DNA of 64,000 nucleotides from Acidobacteriota bacterium (GTDB lineage: Bacteria; Acidobacteriota; Blastocatellia; Pyrinomonadales; Pyrinomonadaceae), in NCBI GenBank assembly GCA_003385635.1, contig QQUY01000002.1, forward strand, positions 496,001 to 560,000, in the 5' to 3' direction. A program made the position numbers and the translations under genes. Each line of letters starts with the position of its first letter. The first letter of the stretch is position 1. Shown here piece after piece: positions 9,747-18,725 of this stretch. A model generated the notes under the pieces. It saw only the letters and a list, made by a program, of their open reading frames with translations. It made no database searches and was not told where the DNA came from.

Positions 9747-10553
9747 ATGTATCCGGAACTATTTAAAATTGGCGATTTTCCGATCAACGGGTATGGCATT
9801 TGGCTCGTTCTCGGGTTGTTGTTTGGACTATTTATCGCAGGACGTTTGGCGAAGAATGACGGTTTGCCGAATTCACGAATCTACGATCTTGGTTTGTGGA
9901 CGATAGTTGGCGGTCTTGTTGGCTCAAAAGTGCTGCTTCTCTTAACTGAGGATAACGTCCACGTGTTATCAGTGGATTTTTTGCGGTCGGGTGGAGTCTA
10001 TTTCGGAGGATTGATCGGAGGAGGTCTAACCCTCGCCTTGCTGATCCGCTATTACGGGCTGCCCTTTTGGAAGGTTGGCGATGCGTTTGCTCCGGGGGTG
10101 GCGCTTGGGCAGTTTTTCGGAAGACAGGGTTGTTTCGCGGCAGGTTGTGATTGGGGAAAAGAAACCCTTTTGCCGTGGGGTGTGCAGTTTTCCGAGACTG
10201 GTCATGAGGCTACGGGTGTACCGGTCTACGGTCCGGATGGAAGGGATTTATATCTTCACCCAACCCAACTTTATGAGTCTTTTGCAATGCTGGCTGTTTT
10301 CGGGCTCCTTCTCTACCTACACACACGAAAACGATTCGACGGACAAATATTGATCGCTTACGGAATTATCTACAGCATTGTGCGATTTCTGATTGAAATT
10401 CTTCGCGACGATCCGCGAGGAGATCTGTTTGGGATCACGACAGCTACCGGGCTTTCTACGTCACAACTCATCAGCATCTTGGTTGCAGGAGTTTCGATTG
10501 TGTTTCTTTTTGTGCGGTGGAAATCGGGAGGCATAACAAGGCCAACTTATTAA
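9747..10553 (+). CDS. lgt: Prolipoprotein diacylglyceryl transferase
   Basis: FPINGYGIWLVLGLLFGLFIAGRLAK, GGVYFGGLIGGGL, GQFFGRQGCFAAGCDWGKET, HPTQLYES; ATG at 9747 chosen over ORF-track 9708. Confidence 0.92.
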   Translation: MYPELFKIGDFPINGYGIWLVLGLLFGLFIAGRLAKNDGLPNSRIYDLGLWTIVGGLVGSKVLLLLTEDNVHVLSVDFLRSGGVYFGGLIGGGLTLALLIRYYGLPFWKVGDAFAPGVALGQFFGRQGCFAAGCDWGKETLLPWGVQFSETGHEATGVPVYGPDGRDLYLHPTQLYESFAMLAVFGLLLYLHTRKRFDGQILIAYGIIYSIVRFLIEILRDDPRGDLFGITTATGLSTSQLISILVAGVSIVFLFVRWKSGGITRPTY

Positions 10554-10560
10554 GTGTCTT

Positions 10561-12078
10561 ATGAAAATTGAAGCAGCAAAGACTCACTCTTTGAGATTGA
10601 AGCGATTGGGAATCGATTCGCGAAACGAGCATCTCGTGTTTATGCGGCGCGATTGTCCTGAGTGTAAATCCGAGGGGTTTGAGGCCCTAAACCGAATTCG
10701 CGTTTCCACTGAAAACAATGAAGTTGTAGCCTCGCTGGTCGTTGTAGATGGAATCAACATTCTGGGCCAAAATGAGGCCGGTTTATCCGAAGGCGCTGTG
10801 ACAAAGCTTCAAGCCCGCGAAGGCGATGTTCTGACCTTTTCCCACTTAAAATCACTCGATTCCATGAGCGATGTTCGCCGTAAGGTGTTTGGAAATGCGC
10901 TCGATCAGGATGCATTCACAAGAATCATCGAAGATATTGTCAATCTCAACCTGTCCAATATCCAGGTTTCGGCATTTCTGACGGCTTGTGCCGGCGACCG
11001 TTTGAATCTAGACGAGATTGTTTATCTTACGCGTTCGATGATCGACTCCGGTCAGCGTCTTCATTGGAAAACCGATGAAATATACGACAAGCACTGCATT
11101 GGCGGCCTGCCGGGAAATCGGACAACACCGATCGTTGTATCGATAATCGCAGCTTCCGGTCTCAAGATTCCGAAAACATCATCAAGAGCAATCACATCTC
11201 CGGCAGGCACGGCCGACATGATGGAAACCCTGACGAATGTCGATCTAAGCGTTGCCCAGATTGAGAAAATCGTCGACGAAGAGGGCGGTTGTCTTGCATG
11301 GGGAGGAGCGGTCCAACTCAGTCCGGCTGACGATATCTTGATCCGTGTAGAACGTGCTCTTGATATTGACTCGGAAGGCCAGATGATCGCGTCGGTTTTG
11401 TCTAAGAAGGCGGCCGCCGGTGCGAAAGCGGTTGTGATCGATATTCCGGTTGGAAAATCCGCGAAAGTTAGGTCCATGAAAGATGCCGAGCGACTCGCCA
11501 CCCGGTTGTGTTCAACAGGCGAATCTATCGGTCTGTTTGTCGAGCCGGTCATCACGGACGGATCCCAGCCTGTCGGGCGCGGGATCGGACCTGCTCTTGA
11601 AGCAAAGGATGTCTTGGCGGTACTCAAAAACGAGGCAAACGCACCTCGCGACCTCCGGGATCGAGCGGTCTCGCTCGCGGGCGTGTTGCTCGAAATGGCA
11701 GAGAAAACCAAAAAAGGCATGGGGCGTGGGATCGCGCTGGGGATTTTAGAATCTGGATCCGCTTGGGAGAAATTCAAGCGGATCTGCATTGCTCAGGGAG
11801 GTCTAAAAGGCCCGCCTGAGGCGGAATTTCGCCGCGAGATTGCGGCCTATAAAGACGGAAAGATAACGGCTATTGATAACCGGAGAATCGCGCGGTTGGC
11901 AAAACTCGCGGGAGCGCCCGCCGCGCCTGCAGCAGGTATTTTGTTGAACGTGTCAATCGGCGACGCTGTTCGCAGCGGCGAAAAGCTTTTTGAACTCCAT
12001 GCTATGTCAGAAGGCGAACTCAGCTATGCGTTTGATTATCTCGCAGATAACAGGGACCTGATTCGAATAGAAAGATGA
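10561..12078 (+). CDS. Thymidine phosphorylase / AMP phosphorylase family (with N-terminal extension)
   Basis: Nucleoside phosphorylase type II signatures: DKHCIGGLPGNRTTPIVVSIIAA, SSRAITSPAGTADMMETLTNVDL, PVGRGIGPALEAKDVL; N-terminal archaeal-type extension. Confidence 0.88.
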   Translation: MKIEAAKTHSLRLKRLGIDSRNEHLVFMRRDCPECKSEGFEALNRIRVSTENNEVVASLVVVDGINILGQNEAGLSEGAVTKLQAREGDVLTFSHLKSLDSMSDVRRKVFGNALDQDAFTRIIEDIVNLNLSNIQVSAFLTACAGDRLNLDEIVYLTRSMIDSGQRLHWKTDEIYDKHCIGGLPGNRTTPIVVSIIAASGLKIPKTSSRAITSPAGTADMMETLTNVDLSVAQIEKIVDEEGGCLAWGGAVQLSPADDILIRVERALDIDSEGQMIASVLSKKAAAGAKAVVIDIPVGKSAKVRSMKDAERLATRLCSTGESIGLFVEPVITDGSQPVGRGIGPALEAKDVLAVLKNEANAPRDLRDRAVSLAGVLLEMAEKTKKGMGRGIALGILESGSAWEKFKRICIAQGGLKGPPEAEFRREIAAYKDGKITAIDNRRIARLAKLAGAPAAPAAGILLNVSIGDAVRSGEKLFELHAMSEGELSYAFDYLADNRDLIRIER

Positions 12079-12983
12079 AAGCTAACAGCAGAATCGCAGT
12101 TTTACCTTTGCCGGGCAACGAATTCATCGCGGGCCGCCTAGCTGGTCTGCTTGGCGCGGAGACTGTTGACGCGGAGCTTCGCTTGTTTCCTGACGGTGAA
12201 TCTTATGTCCGTGTCTTGTCCGATGTCGAAGGTAAGAAAGTTGTGTTGGTCTGTACATTGGACCGTCCGAACGAAAAATTTCTTCCCCTCTACTTTTTGA
12301 GTAAGTGCCTCAGAAAACAGGGCGCAGGCCATTTATCGCTCGTTGCGCCGTATCTCGCTTATATGCGGCAGGATATGGTTTTTAATCCTGGAGAAATTGC
12401 CACATCCGAGTATTTTGGCGAATTGATATCGTCCGCGTTCGATAGCCTTATTACTGTTGACCCGCATTTACATCGTCGGACTTCTCTCTCGGAAATTTAT
12501 TCGATTCCAAACAAGGTCGTTCACGCGGCTGATCATATTTTCAGATGGATTAGACGGAACGTGAAGACGCCGGTCTTAATCGGTCCGGACAGTGAAAGCG
12601 AGCAATGGGTAGGAGTTGTCGCACAAAAGGCCAACCTGCCTTTTACGGTTTTGCAAAAAACCAGATACGGCGATTCGGAGGTTGAAGTTTCCGTTCCAGA
12701 GATCGCAGATTATCAAAACCACACGCCGATACTGATTGACGACATAATCTCGACCGCACGCACGATGATCGAGACGGTCACTCATTTGCGGACATTGGGG
12801 ATGAAGCCGGCGGTTTGTATTGGGGTTCACGCAGTATTTGCGGACGGTGCGTTGGATGGGCTGCTCGGATCGGGAATCGAGCGAATCGTGACCTGCAATA
12901 CGATCCCGCACGTAACGAACGATATCGATGTTTCTGATCTGTTTGTTGATTTTGTTAGTAGAAGTGAGTCTGCAGCCGAATGA
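12075..12983 (+). CDS. prs: Ribose-phosphate pyrophosphokinase (PRPP synthetase)
   Basis: RLFPDGESYVRV, LVAPYLAYMRQDMVFNPGE, TVDPHLHRR, PILIDDIISTARTMIE PRPP loop; 4-nt overlap with upstream gene. Confidence 0.92.
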   Translation: MKANSRIAVLPLPGNEFIAGRLAGLLGAETVDAELRLFPDGESYVRVLSDVEGKKVVLVCTLDRPNEKFLPLYFLSKCLRKQGAGHLSLVAPYLAYMRQDMVFNPGEIATSEYFGELISSAFDSLITVDPHLHRRTSLSEIYSIPNKVVHAADHIFRWIRRNVKTPVLIGPDSESEQWVGVVAQKANLPFTVLQKTRYGDSEVEVSVPEIADYQNHTPILIDDIISTARTMIETVTHLRTLGMKPAVCIGVHAVFADGALDGLLGSGIERIVTCNTIPHVTNDIDVSDLFVDFVSRSESAAE

Positions 12984-13029
12984 TGTTCGAGGACTTGCAT
13001 GAGCATTTTACCAATTGAGGAGAAAGAAG

Positions 13030-13425
13030 ATGAGCTGTTGTAGTGACGTGATGAAACCAATCGAATCAGCCTCGTGCTGTACGCCTGAAGACACGGTGAA
13101 GGCCGCCGCTGAGGCCATGAAGCATTCCGGATGCGGTTGCGCGCCGGTAGTTGAAAACAAAGAAGATATGAGCCTCGTCGGTGTAGTTACCGAGCGTGAT
13201 ATTTGCCACACCGTCGCAGCTAAGGACAGGCTCGCTTCCGCTGTTTCTGTTGAGGAAGTCATGCATCCCACTTCATCTTGCTGCAATGAAGATGACCAAG
13301 TAGAGGTTGCCGTTCAAAAGCTGAGTGAAAATCACTCAAGGGGCTTACCCGTTGTTAGCACGGAGGGCAAATGCTGCGGCACTGTTAGCTTGGAACAACT
13401 CGGCGCAAATCAACACATTGGTTAA
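13030..13425 (+). CDS. CBS-domain pair protein, cysteine-rich
   Basis: MSCCSDVMKPIESASCCTPEDTVKAAAEAMKHSGCGCAPVVE...VTERDICHTVAAK...VEEVMHPTSSCCNEDD; ATG at 13030 with upstream gaggagaaaga. Confidence 0.87.
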   Translation: MSCCSDVMKPIESASCCTPEDTVKAAAEAMKHSGCGCAPVVENKEDMSLVGVVTERDICHTVAAKDRLASAVSVEEVMHPTSSCCNEDDQVEVAVQKLSENHSRGLPVVSTEGKCCGTVSLEQLGANQHIG

Positions 13426-13451
13426 TCGGTGAGTCTGAAAGGAGTAGGAAA

Positions 13452-13700
13452 ATGGAACATGGATGGATCCTCGGAATGCATATTTCCTGGTGGGTGTTTT
13501 TGATTCTGCTCGGAATCGTGTTTATCGCCTTTCTCGAAATTGAACCGAAACACAAGGCACGGAAAAGACGAGAAGATCCGCTAGAGATCTTAAAGAGACG
13601 TTATGCATCCGGCGAGATTGACACCGAGGAATATGAACAACGCAAGGCTCACCTGAGCTCTGACGAGAAGAAGGGAGAATCAGAAGATCACTCGGGCTAG
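13452..13700 (+). CDS. Small membrane protein with C-terminal SHOCT domain
   Basis: One TM helix then REDPLEILKRRYASGEIDTEEYEQRKAHL. Confidence 0.78.
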   Translation: MEHGWILGMHISWWVFLILLGIVFIAFLEIEPKHKARKRREDPLEILKRRYASGEIDTEEYEQRKAHLSSDEKKGESEDHSG

Positions 13701-13809
13701 AACGCGGGGCAATCCGGGTCGACAAGCCGACTTGTGGGCATCCCGTGATACGGGATACGAAGCGAGACCGGGACTCAGCACTACAGCCTGGTAACAAAGG
13801 AGAAGCTCT

Positions 13810-14025
13810 ATGGAATGGTTATTGGCGAATTGGTTTTGGGTCTTAGTATTTGTTCTTTTTATTGCAATCCACATGTTTGGTCACGGCGGCCATGGGGGTC
13901 ATGGCGGTCATGGCGGTCATGGCAAGCATAAAGGTCACGGTAACGGCGGCTGTCATCACGACGAACTTGAAAAACAGGACGCTGAACGTTCCGATCACAA
14001 ACATCCAATGGAACATCAGCATTAG
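13810..14025 (+). CDS. Histidine-rich small membrane protein (DUF2933-like)
   Basis: MEWLLANWFWVLVFVLFIAIHMFGHGGHGGHGGHGGHGKHKGHGNGGCHHDELEKQD; RBS aaaggagaagc. Confidence 0.62.
   Translation: MEWLLANWFWVLVFVLFIAIHMFGHGGHGGHGGHGGHGKHKGHGNGGCHHDELEKQDAERSDHKHPMEHQH
13879..13936. repeat. 9-bp tandem (ggtcatggc)n encoding Gly-Gly-His repeats
   Basis: ggtcacggcggccatgggggtcatggcggtcatggcggtcatggcaag read directly. Confidence 0.75.
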
Positions 14026-14114
14026 CTTTTACATAAAGGACCGAATCAGATTCGGCAGATATCGTTTGTAGGTTAATTCCTCTCAGAACGGGTTATTTAT
14101 AAGGAGTAGAGGCG

Positions 14115-14396
14115 ATGTTGAATATCAAGTTAGTTAGCTGGTCCTTGGGCGTATTTGCAGCGATTAGTTTCGTATTGTGCGTGATATACGGCCTGGTTAC
14201 GCCCGAGAGCATACACATGCATGAGTTCTTGGAAATGGCACTGCCCGCGTTTGAATGGCTGAGTTTTTGGGGATTCATGCTGGGATTAGTCGAGAGTTTT
14301 CTCTTCGGTGCCTATGCGGGAATCGTTTTTGTCCCAATTTATAACCTACTCTATCGCGTTTGGGGTCAGAAGCCGCTGCCACATACCGGGCGTTAA
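14115..14396 (+). CDS. DUF5676-like small membrane protein (paralogue 2)
   Basis: Two TM; ...FLEMALPAFEWLSFWGFMLGLVESFLFGAYAGIVFVPIYNLLYRVWG; RBS aaggagtagagg. Confidence 0.7.
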   Translation: MLNIKLVSWSLGVFAAISFVLCVIYGLVTPESIHMHEFLEMALPAFEWLSFWGFMLGLVESFLFGAYAGIVFVPIYNLLYRVWGQKPLPHTGR

Positions 14397-15631
14397 TGAG
14401 AAAGCACCTATTCGTTCTTTTTTCCTGCCTGTTCGTCGTCAATATCGGATTTGGCATGACGTTACCCGTTCTAACCTTTTACACGGAAAGATTGGCGTTG
14501 GCAGAAGGCGTTTCGAGAGACGGCATCTCACTTCACGTGGGATTGCTCACCAGCGTTTATGCTGTCATGCAGCTTCTTTTTGCCCCTTTGTGGGGTAGAT
14601 TCTCAGACCGTTTGGGACGAAGGCCAATGCTGCTCCTCGGCATAGGAGGCTATGCTGTGTCCCTGCTCACTTTCGGCTTAGCTTCAAATCTTGCACTGCT
14701 ATATCTCGCACGTGTGATCGGTGGAATCTTCTCTGCCGCAACTTATCCCGCTGCCGCAGCTTATGTTTCGGATCGAACAAACGGTGAGGAACGGAATCGA
14801 GGAATGGCATGGCTTGGAACTGCGGCAAGTATGGGAGTTGTGGTGGGCCCTGCCCTTGGCGGGGTACTTGCGAACCGTAATTGGCATTTTCGTGCTGAGT
14901 TCGGTCATTTTGTTGCGGATAGCTTCTCGATTCCCTTTTTCGCCGCCGCCGCTCTTGCCATTGCGACACTTGTGGTTGCGGTTAGGTGGCTGCCGGAATC
15001 CGACTCAAATGACTATGTCGCGAAACCAACGAAGTCTGTGGGAGTCGGCTGGCTTGAACTGGTTCGCACGCTCCGGCCACTCCTCGTGCTCGCTTTTATC
15101 GGGCAATTTGGTTTGGCGCTTTTTGAGGCAATTTTCGTCCTTTACGCTAACGCAAGGTTTGACTTCGGGCCTTTCGAAGTGGGTGCGATATTTGTTATTT
15201 GCGGATTAGTCATGGCCTTGTTTCAAGGAATCTTGGTGGGCTATCTGGCCGGCCGCGTCCGCGAAAGCAATCAAATAGTAGCGGGATTCACGTTAATGGG
15301 ACTCAGCCTGGGATTGTTGGCTACAACGCGAATTGCGGGATCAGTTTACTTTCTTGTCGCATTTTTGGCATTGGGAATGGCACTGATCGCGCCCAACCTA
15401 TCAGCACTTGTATCAAAACAAACTGACCAGTCAAACACAGGGGCGGCATTAGGGATCCAAGGGATGGCCAACAACTTGGGGCAGTCAGGCGGCCCGGTTA
15501 TTGGCGGCGCGTTGTTTGTATTAAGTGTGGGTACGCCGTTTCTTGTTACTGGAGGACTACTTCTCGCAACCGGATTGATAGTCGGGCTGAGAACACTGTC
15601 GTCGTCTCGCGCAGAAACGAGGTTTGGATAG
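14396..15631 (+). CDS. MFS transporter (TetA-like drug/metabolite efflux)
   Basis: GRFSDRLGRRPMLLLG motif A, 12 TM; start ATG overlaps upstream TAA (taatg). Confidence 0.9.
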   Translation: MRKHLFVLFSCLFVVNIGFGMTLPVLTFYTERLALAEGVSRDGISLHVGLLTSVYAVMQLLFAPLWGRFSDRLGRRPMLLLGIGGYAVSLLTFGLASNLALLYLARVIGGIFSAATYPAAAAYVSDRTNGEERNRGMAWLGTAASMGVVVGPALGGVLANRNWHFRAEFGHFVADSFSIPFFAAAALAIATLVVAVRWLPESDSNDYVAKPTKSVGVGWLELVRTLRPLLVLAFIGQFGLALFEAIFVLYANARFDFGPFEVGAIFVICGLVMALFQGILVGYLAGRVRESNQIVAGFTLMGLSLGLLATTRIAGSVYFLVAFLALGMALIAPNLSALVSKQTDQSNTGAALGIQGMANNLGQSGGPVIGGALFVLSVGTPFLVTGGLLLATGLIVGLRTLSSSRAETRFG

Positions 15632-15636
15632 GATTT

Positions 15637-16341
15637 ATGCAACATGTGTGGATAGTCTGGTCTTTGATAATGCTCAGCATATGGGGCCTCGTCTTTCTAT
15701 TGAAGCGGGATTTCAGAAAGATCATGTTGCCGGTCAGTCTTGTAACGATGCTTTTCGGGTTAACCGAACCGCTTTTTGTTCCGGAGTATTGGTCCCCACC
15801 GTCCGTCTTCGACCTGGCAGCCAACACTGGGTTTGACCTGGAAAGCTTTATCTTTTCATTCGCAATTGGAGGGATTGGATCCGTCATTTACGGTCTCGTG
15901 TTCCCTTACGGGACCAAGAAAATGGAAGAGCACGAAAGAAACGAGAAACGGCATCGTCTCCACAAACCGATTTTGCTCCTACCATTCGTGTTGTTTCCGG
16001 TCTTAAGTTTGATCACATCCGTGAACCCAATCTACGTGGGAATCATCACGCTGTTTCTGAGCTCACTGGCGACGTTGTACTGTCGACCTGACCTCGGTGC
16101 AAAGGTTTGGATTGGTGGTGTCTTATTTGGAATTCTCTACTTTTTGTATTTTGGAAGTGTACTGCTCATATTTCCGGATTACGTCGTGAATTATTGGAAT
16201 TTGGAGGATCTTTCGGGAGTTTTTGTCTTTGGGATCCCGTTAGAGGAATTGCTGTTTGGCCTTACCTTTGGAATGTATTGGTCGAGCGTATTTGAACATC
16301 TCGGCTGGATGAAAGTCGTGTCGAGCAACGAGGTATCTTGA
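15637..16341 (+). CDS. Lycopene cyclase domain-like integral membrane protein
   Basis: PLFVPEYWSPPSVFDL and FVFGIPLEELLFGLTFGMYWSSVFEHL resemble the heterodimeric carotenoid cyclase domain (PxEE motif). Confidence 0.62.
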   Translation: MQHVWIVWSLIMLSIWGLVFLLKRDFRKIMLPVSLVTMLFGLTEPLFVPEYWSPPSVFDLAANTGFDLESFIFSFAIGGIGSVIYGLVFPYGTKKMEEHERNEKRHRLHKPILLLPFVLFPVLSLITSVNPIYVGIITLFLSSLATLYCRPDLGAKVWIGGVLFGILYFLYFGSVLLIFPDYVVNYWNLEDLSGVFVFGIPLEELLFGLTFGMYWSSVFEHLGWMKVVSSNEVS

Positions 16342-16343
16342 AT

Positions 16344-17396
16344 ATGAACAGAATTCAAGTTGCGGTAAACGGAAATGGCGTGATCGGAAAGCGTGTCGCG
16401 GACGCAATTGCCTTGCAAGAAGACATGCATCTGGCAGGCATTTGCGATATTTCCGCCGACTGGCGGATTAAGGTCGCATCGGCCAACGGATACGATGTTT
16501 TCTCTTTTGATGAGTCCAGCGCTGAAAAAATGAATGCAGCCGGTATCGAAGTTCAGGGCGTGCTCCAGGATTTGTTGGCAAGATCGGACATTGTTGTTGA
16601 CTGCACACCCAAAAATATCGCCGCGCATAATATCGCCCAATACAAAAAAGCGAATTTGAAACATATCGTCCATGGCGGTGAAAAACACGAGATTACGGGC
16701 CATTCATTTAGTGCTGAGAATAATTATCAAACGGCTTTCGGTCGCGAATCTACACGCGTTGTCTCCTGCAATACGACCTCGATTGTTAGAACTCTTACGG
16801 CACTAAAACGTGCGGGGCTACTCAAGAAGGCCCGAGGTACTCTATTACGTCGAGCTACTGACCCGTGGGAAAGCCATCTAGGTGGAATTATGAATACATT
16901 GGTTCCGGAGCGCGATATTCCAAGCCATCAGGGGCCCGATGCGCAAACTGTGGATCCCGATCTCGATGTGATCACCGCGGCGGTCAAAGTGCCGGAAACC
17001 TTAAGTCATCTACATTATTGGAATGTACAACTGACTCGACGAGTGACGAAAGAAACCGTATTAGAAGCACTTGCAAGTTCGACTCGGACTGCATTCATAA
17101 ACTATTCCGACGGATTGTCCGCGAATAATGCCGTCAAGGAAATGATGCTAGGCATGGGCCGTCCATACGGAGACATGTATGAAGTGGCAATTTGGGAGGA
17201 CATGCTCAAAGTCATCGACGATGAGGTGTTTTACGCCTATTTGGTCGACAACCAGGCAATCGTAATACCTGAGACTATTGACGCGATCAGGGCTCTCACG
17301 GAGCTTGAGATAAATTCAGAAAAGTCAATCAAGAAAACCAATCGCTCACTTGGTATCAGAAAGGACTTTTTTAGTAGCCAGCGATCATTTGGCTAG
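16344..17396 (+). CDS. Type II (archaeal-type) glyceraldehyde-3-phosphate dehydrogenase
   Basis: VAVNGNGVIGKRVADAIALQEDM, VHGGEKHE, RVVSCNTTSIVRTLTALK, RRATDP, PSHQGPDAQTV, typical of archaeal GAPDH. Confidence 0.9.
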   Translation: MNRIQVAVNGNGVIGKRVADAIALQEDMHLAGICDISADWRIKVASANGYDVFSFDESSAEKMNAAGIEVQGVLQDLLARSDIVVDCTPKNIAAHNIAQYKKANLKHIVHGGEKHEITGHSFSAENNYQTAFGRESTRVVSCNTTSIVRTLTALKRAGLLKKARGTLLRRATDPWESHLGGIMNTLVPERDIPSHQGPDAQTVDPDLDVITAAVKVPETLSHLHYWNVQLTRRVTKETVLEALASSTRTAFINYSDGLSANNAVKEMMLGMGRPYGDMYEVAIWEDMLKVIDDEVFYAYLVDNQAIVIPETIDAIRALTELEINSEKSIKKTNRSLGIRKDFFSSQRSFG

Positions 17397-17414
17397 AAAA
17401 CCAACTGATTTCTA

Positions 17415-18551
17415 ATGAGATCAAAAATAGCCAGCGACCGAGTTTCTCGGAATCCGAACGAATCGACAGACAACAGTGTTTTGATAGTCGGCGGATATGG
17501 CCAGGTCGGTCAGGTGATAACGAGGGGCCTCAGCAAGTCACTACCAATTGAATTGATTGTCGCTGGCAGAAGTCTACGGCGCGCGACCAACTTTTCGAAT
17601 CAATTCGATCGGAATGTAGTCCCTGTAAGACTGGACCTCGACAATCTTTCTAATGTCGATGAGCTACTGAAAAACGTTCAGCTTGTAATAATGTGCACCG
17701 ACCAGACTAATCTTGATTTAGTTGCTCGTTGCATGAACCTTGGGATTCACTACGTAGACATTACAGCGAGCATTGGATTTATCCGAACAGTCGAGGCTCT
17801 GAATGCTGACGCACGGAGATCAGGCGCGGTCGCCGTTTTGAGTGTGGGGTTGAGCCCCGGACTTACCAATTTGCTCGCGAAGCGTTGTAAATCGAGGGTC
17901 CCCGATCTGAAGTTTGTGGACATCTTCCTGGTACTTGGTTTAGGAGATGTCCATGGCGATAGTGCGATCGATTGGATGCTGGAGAATCTTAATTCTCGAT
18001 ATTCCGTGATGGAAAAAGGGAAGCCAAAATCAGTTGGCAGTTTCCTAGAATACAAGAAAACTACATTTCCCGGCGAGAACAAAGAACAGCGAGCCTATCG
18101 ATTTAATTTCTCTGACCAACACGTAGTTGCGAGAACACTCCAGGTAAGCTCTGTTTCGACATGGCTCAGTTTTACTTCTCCCGTTGCTGGTTGGTTCATT
18201 TACCTTTTAAGAAAAACTGGTGTGAGTCGTCTATTTGATTGGCCATTAATTAGACAATTGAGTCTAAAGGCGCTCAAAGCTCTGCGTTTCGGTTCCCGGC
18301 GTTTCTCGGTTAAGGCTGAGGCAGGTGTGGATCGAAAAAAAGGATGCGAATTCGAATGTTCGGTTTCCGGCTCAGGCGAAGCTCGCGTTACAGGCTTGAT
18401 TGCAGTGAAGGTGGCGGAACAGCTCCTCAGTTCCTCGTTGCCACCCGGTGTATTTCATATAGAAGAGCTATTTGATCTGAATCAATTTGTTGACGAACTA
18501 GAGGAGTATCAAATAAGGGAAACCACTGTTCTCAAGCAGCGCAGCGTATGA
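17415..18551 (+). CDS. Saccharopine dehydrogenase-like NAD(P)-binding protein
   Basis: VLIVGGYGQVGQVITRGLSKSLPIELIVAGRSL Rossmann; HYVDITASIGFIRTV; SVGLSPGLTNLLAKR. Confidence 0.82.
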   Translation: MRSKIASDRVSRNPNESTDNSVLIVGGYGQVGQVITRGLSKSLPIELIVAGRSLRRATNFSNQFDRNVVPVRLDLDNLSNVDELLKNVQLVIMCTDQTNLDLVARCMNLGIHYVDITASIGFIRTVEALNADARRSGAVAVLSVGLSPGLTNLLAKRCKSRVPDLKFVDIFLVLGLGDVHGDSAIDWMLENLNSRYSVMEKGKPKSVGSFLEYKKTTFPGENKEQRAYRFNFSDQHVVARTLQVSSVSTWLSFTSPVAGWFIYLLRKTGVSRLFDWPLIRQLSLKALKALRFGSRRFSVKAEAGVDRKKGCEFECSVSGSGEARVTGLIAVKVAEQLLSSSLPPGVFHIEELFDLNQFVDELEEYQIRETTVLKQRSV

Positions 18552-18725
18552 ACCCGCACCTACAGAGCGGAGTCTGGAGCGTTTAATCCTGCGTTTATTT
18601 TCAGCTCTGTAATTTGATCGTAAAAGTAACTGGCCGTAGAAAGCGGGAGTGTGCATAAAGCCGAGGCCGTAATTCTAGACTGCGCGGGTGAATTACAACC
18701 TGCTCATCTTTTTGCAATAGAAGCC

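Noticed and set aside
11061-11789. 242-aa minus-strand ORF inside the thymidine/AMP phosphorylase gene
   Set aside because: Fully antisense to a well-supported CDS; Ser/Arg-rich composition typical of shadow ORFs.
13885-13936. Possible CRISPR-like array (regular repeats)
   Set aside because: Units are 9 bp, contiguous and in frame within the His-rich ORF; no spacers. No CRISPR array or cas genes were seen anywhere in the window.
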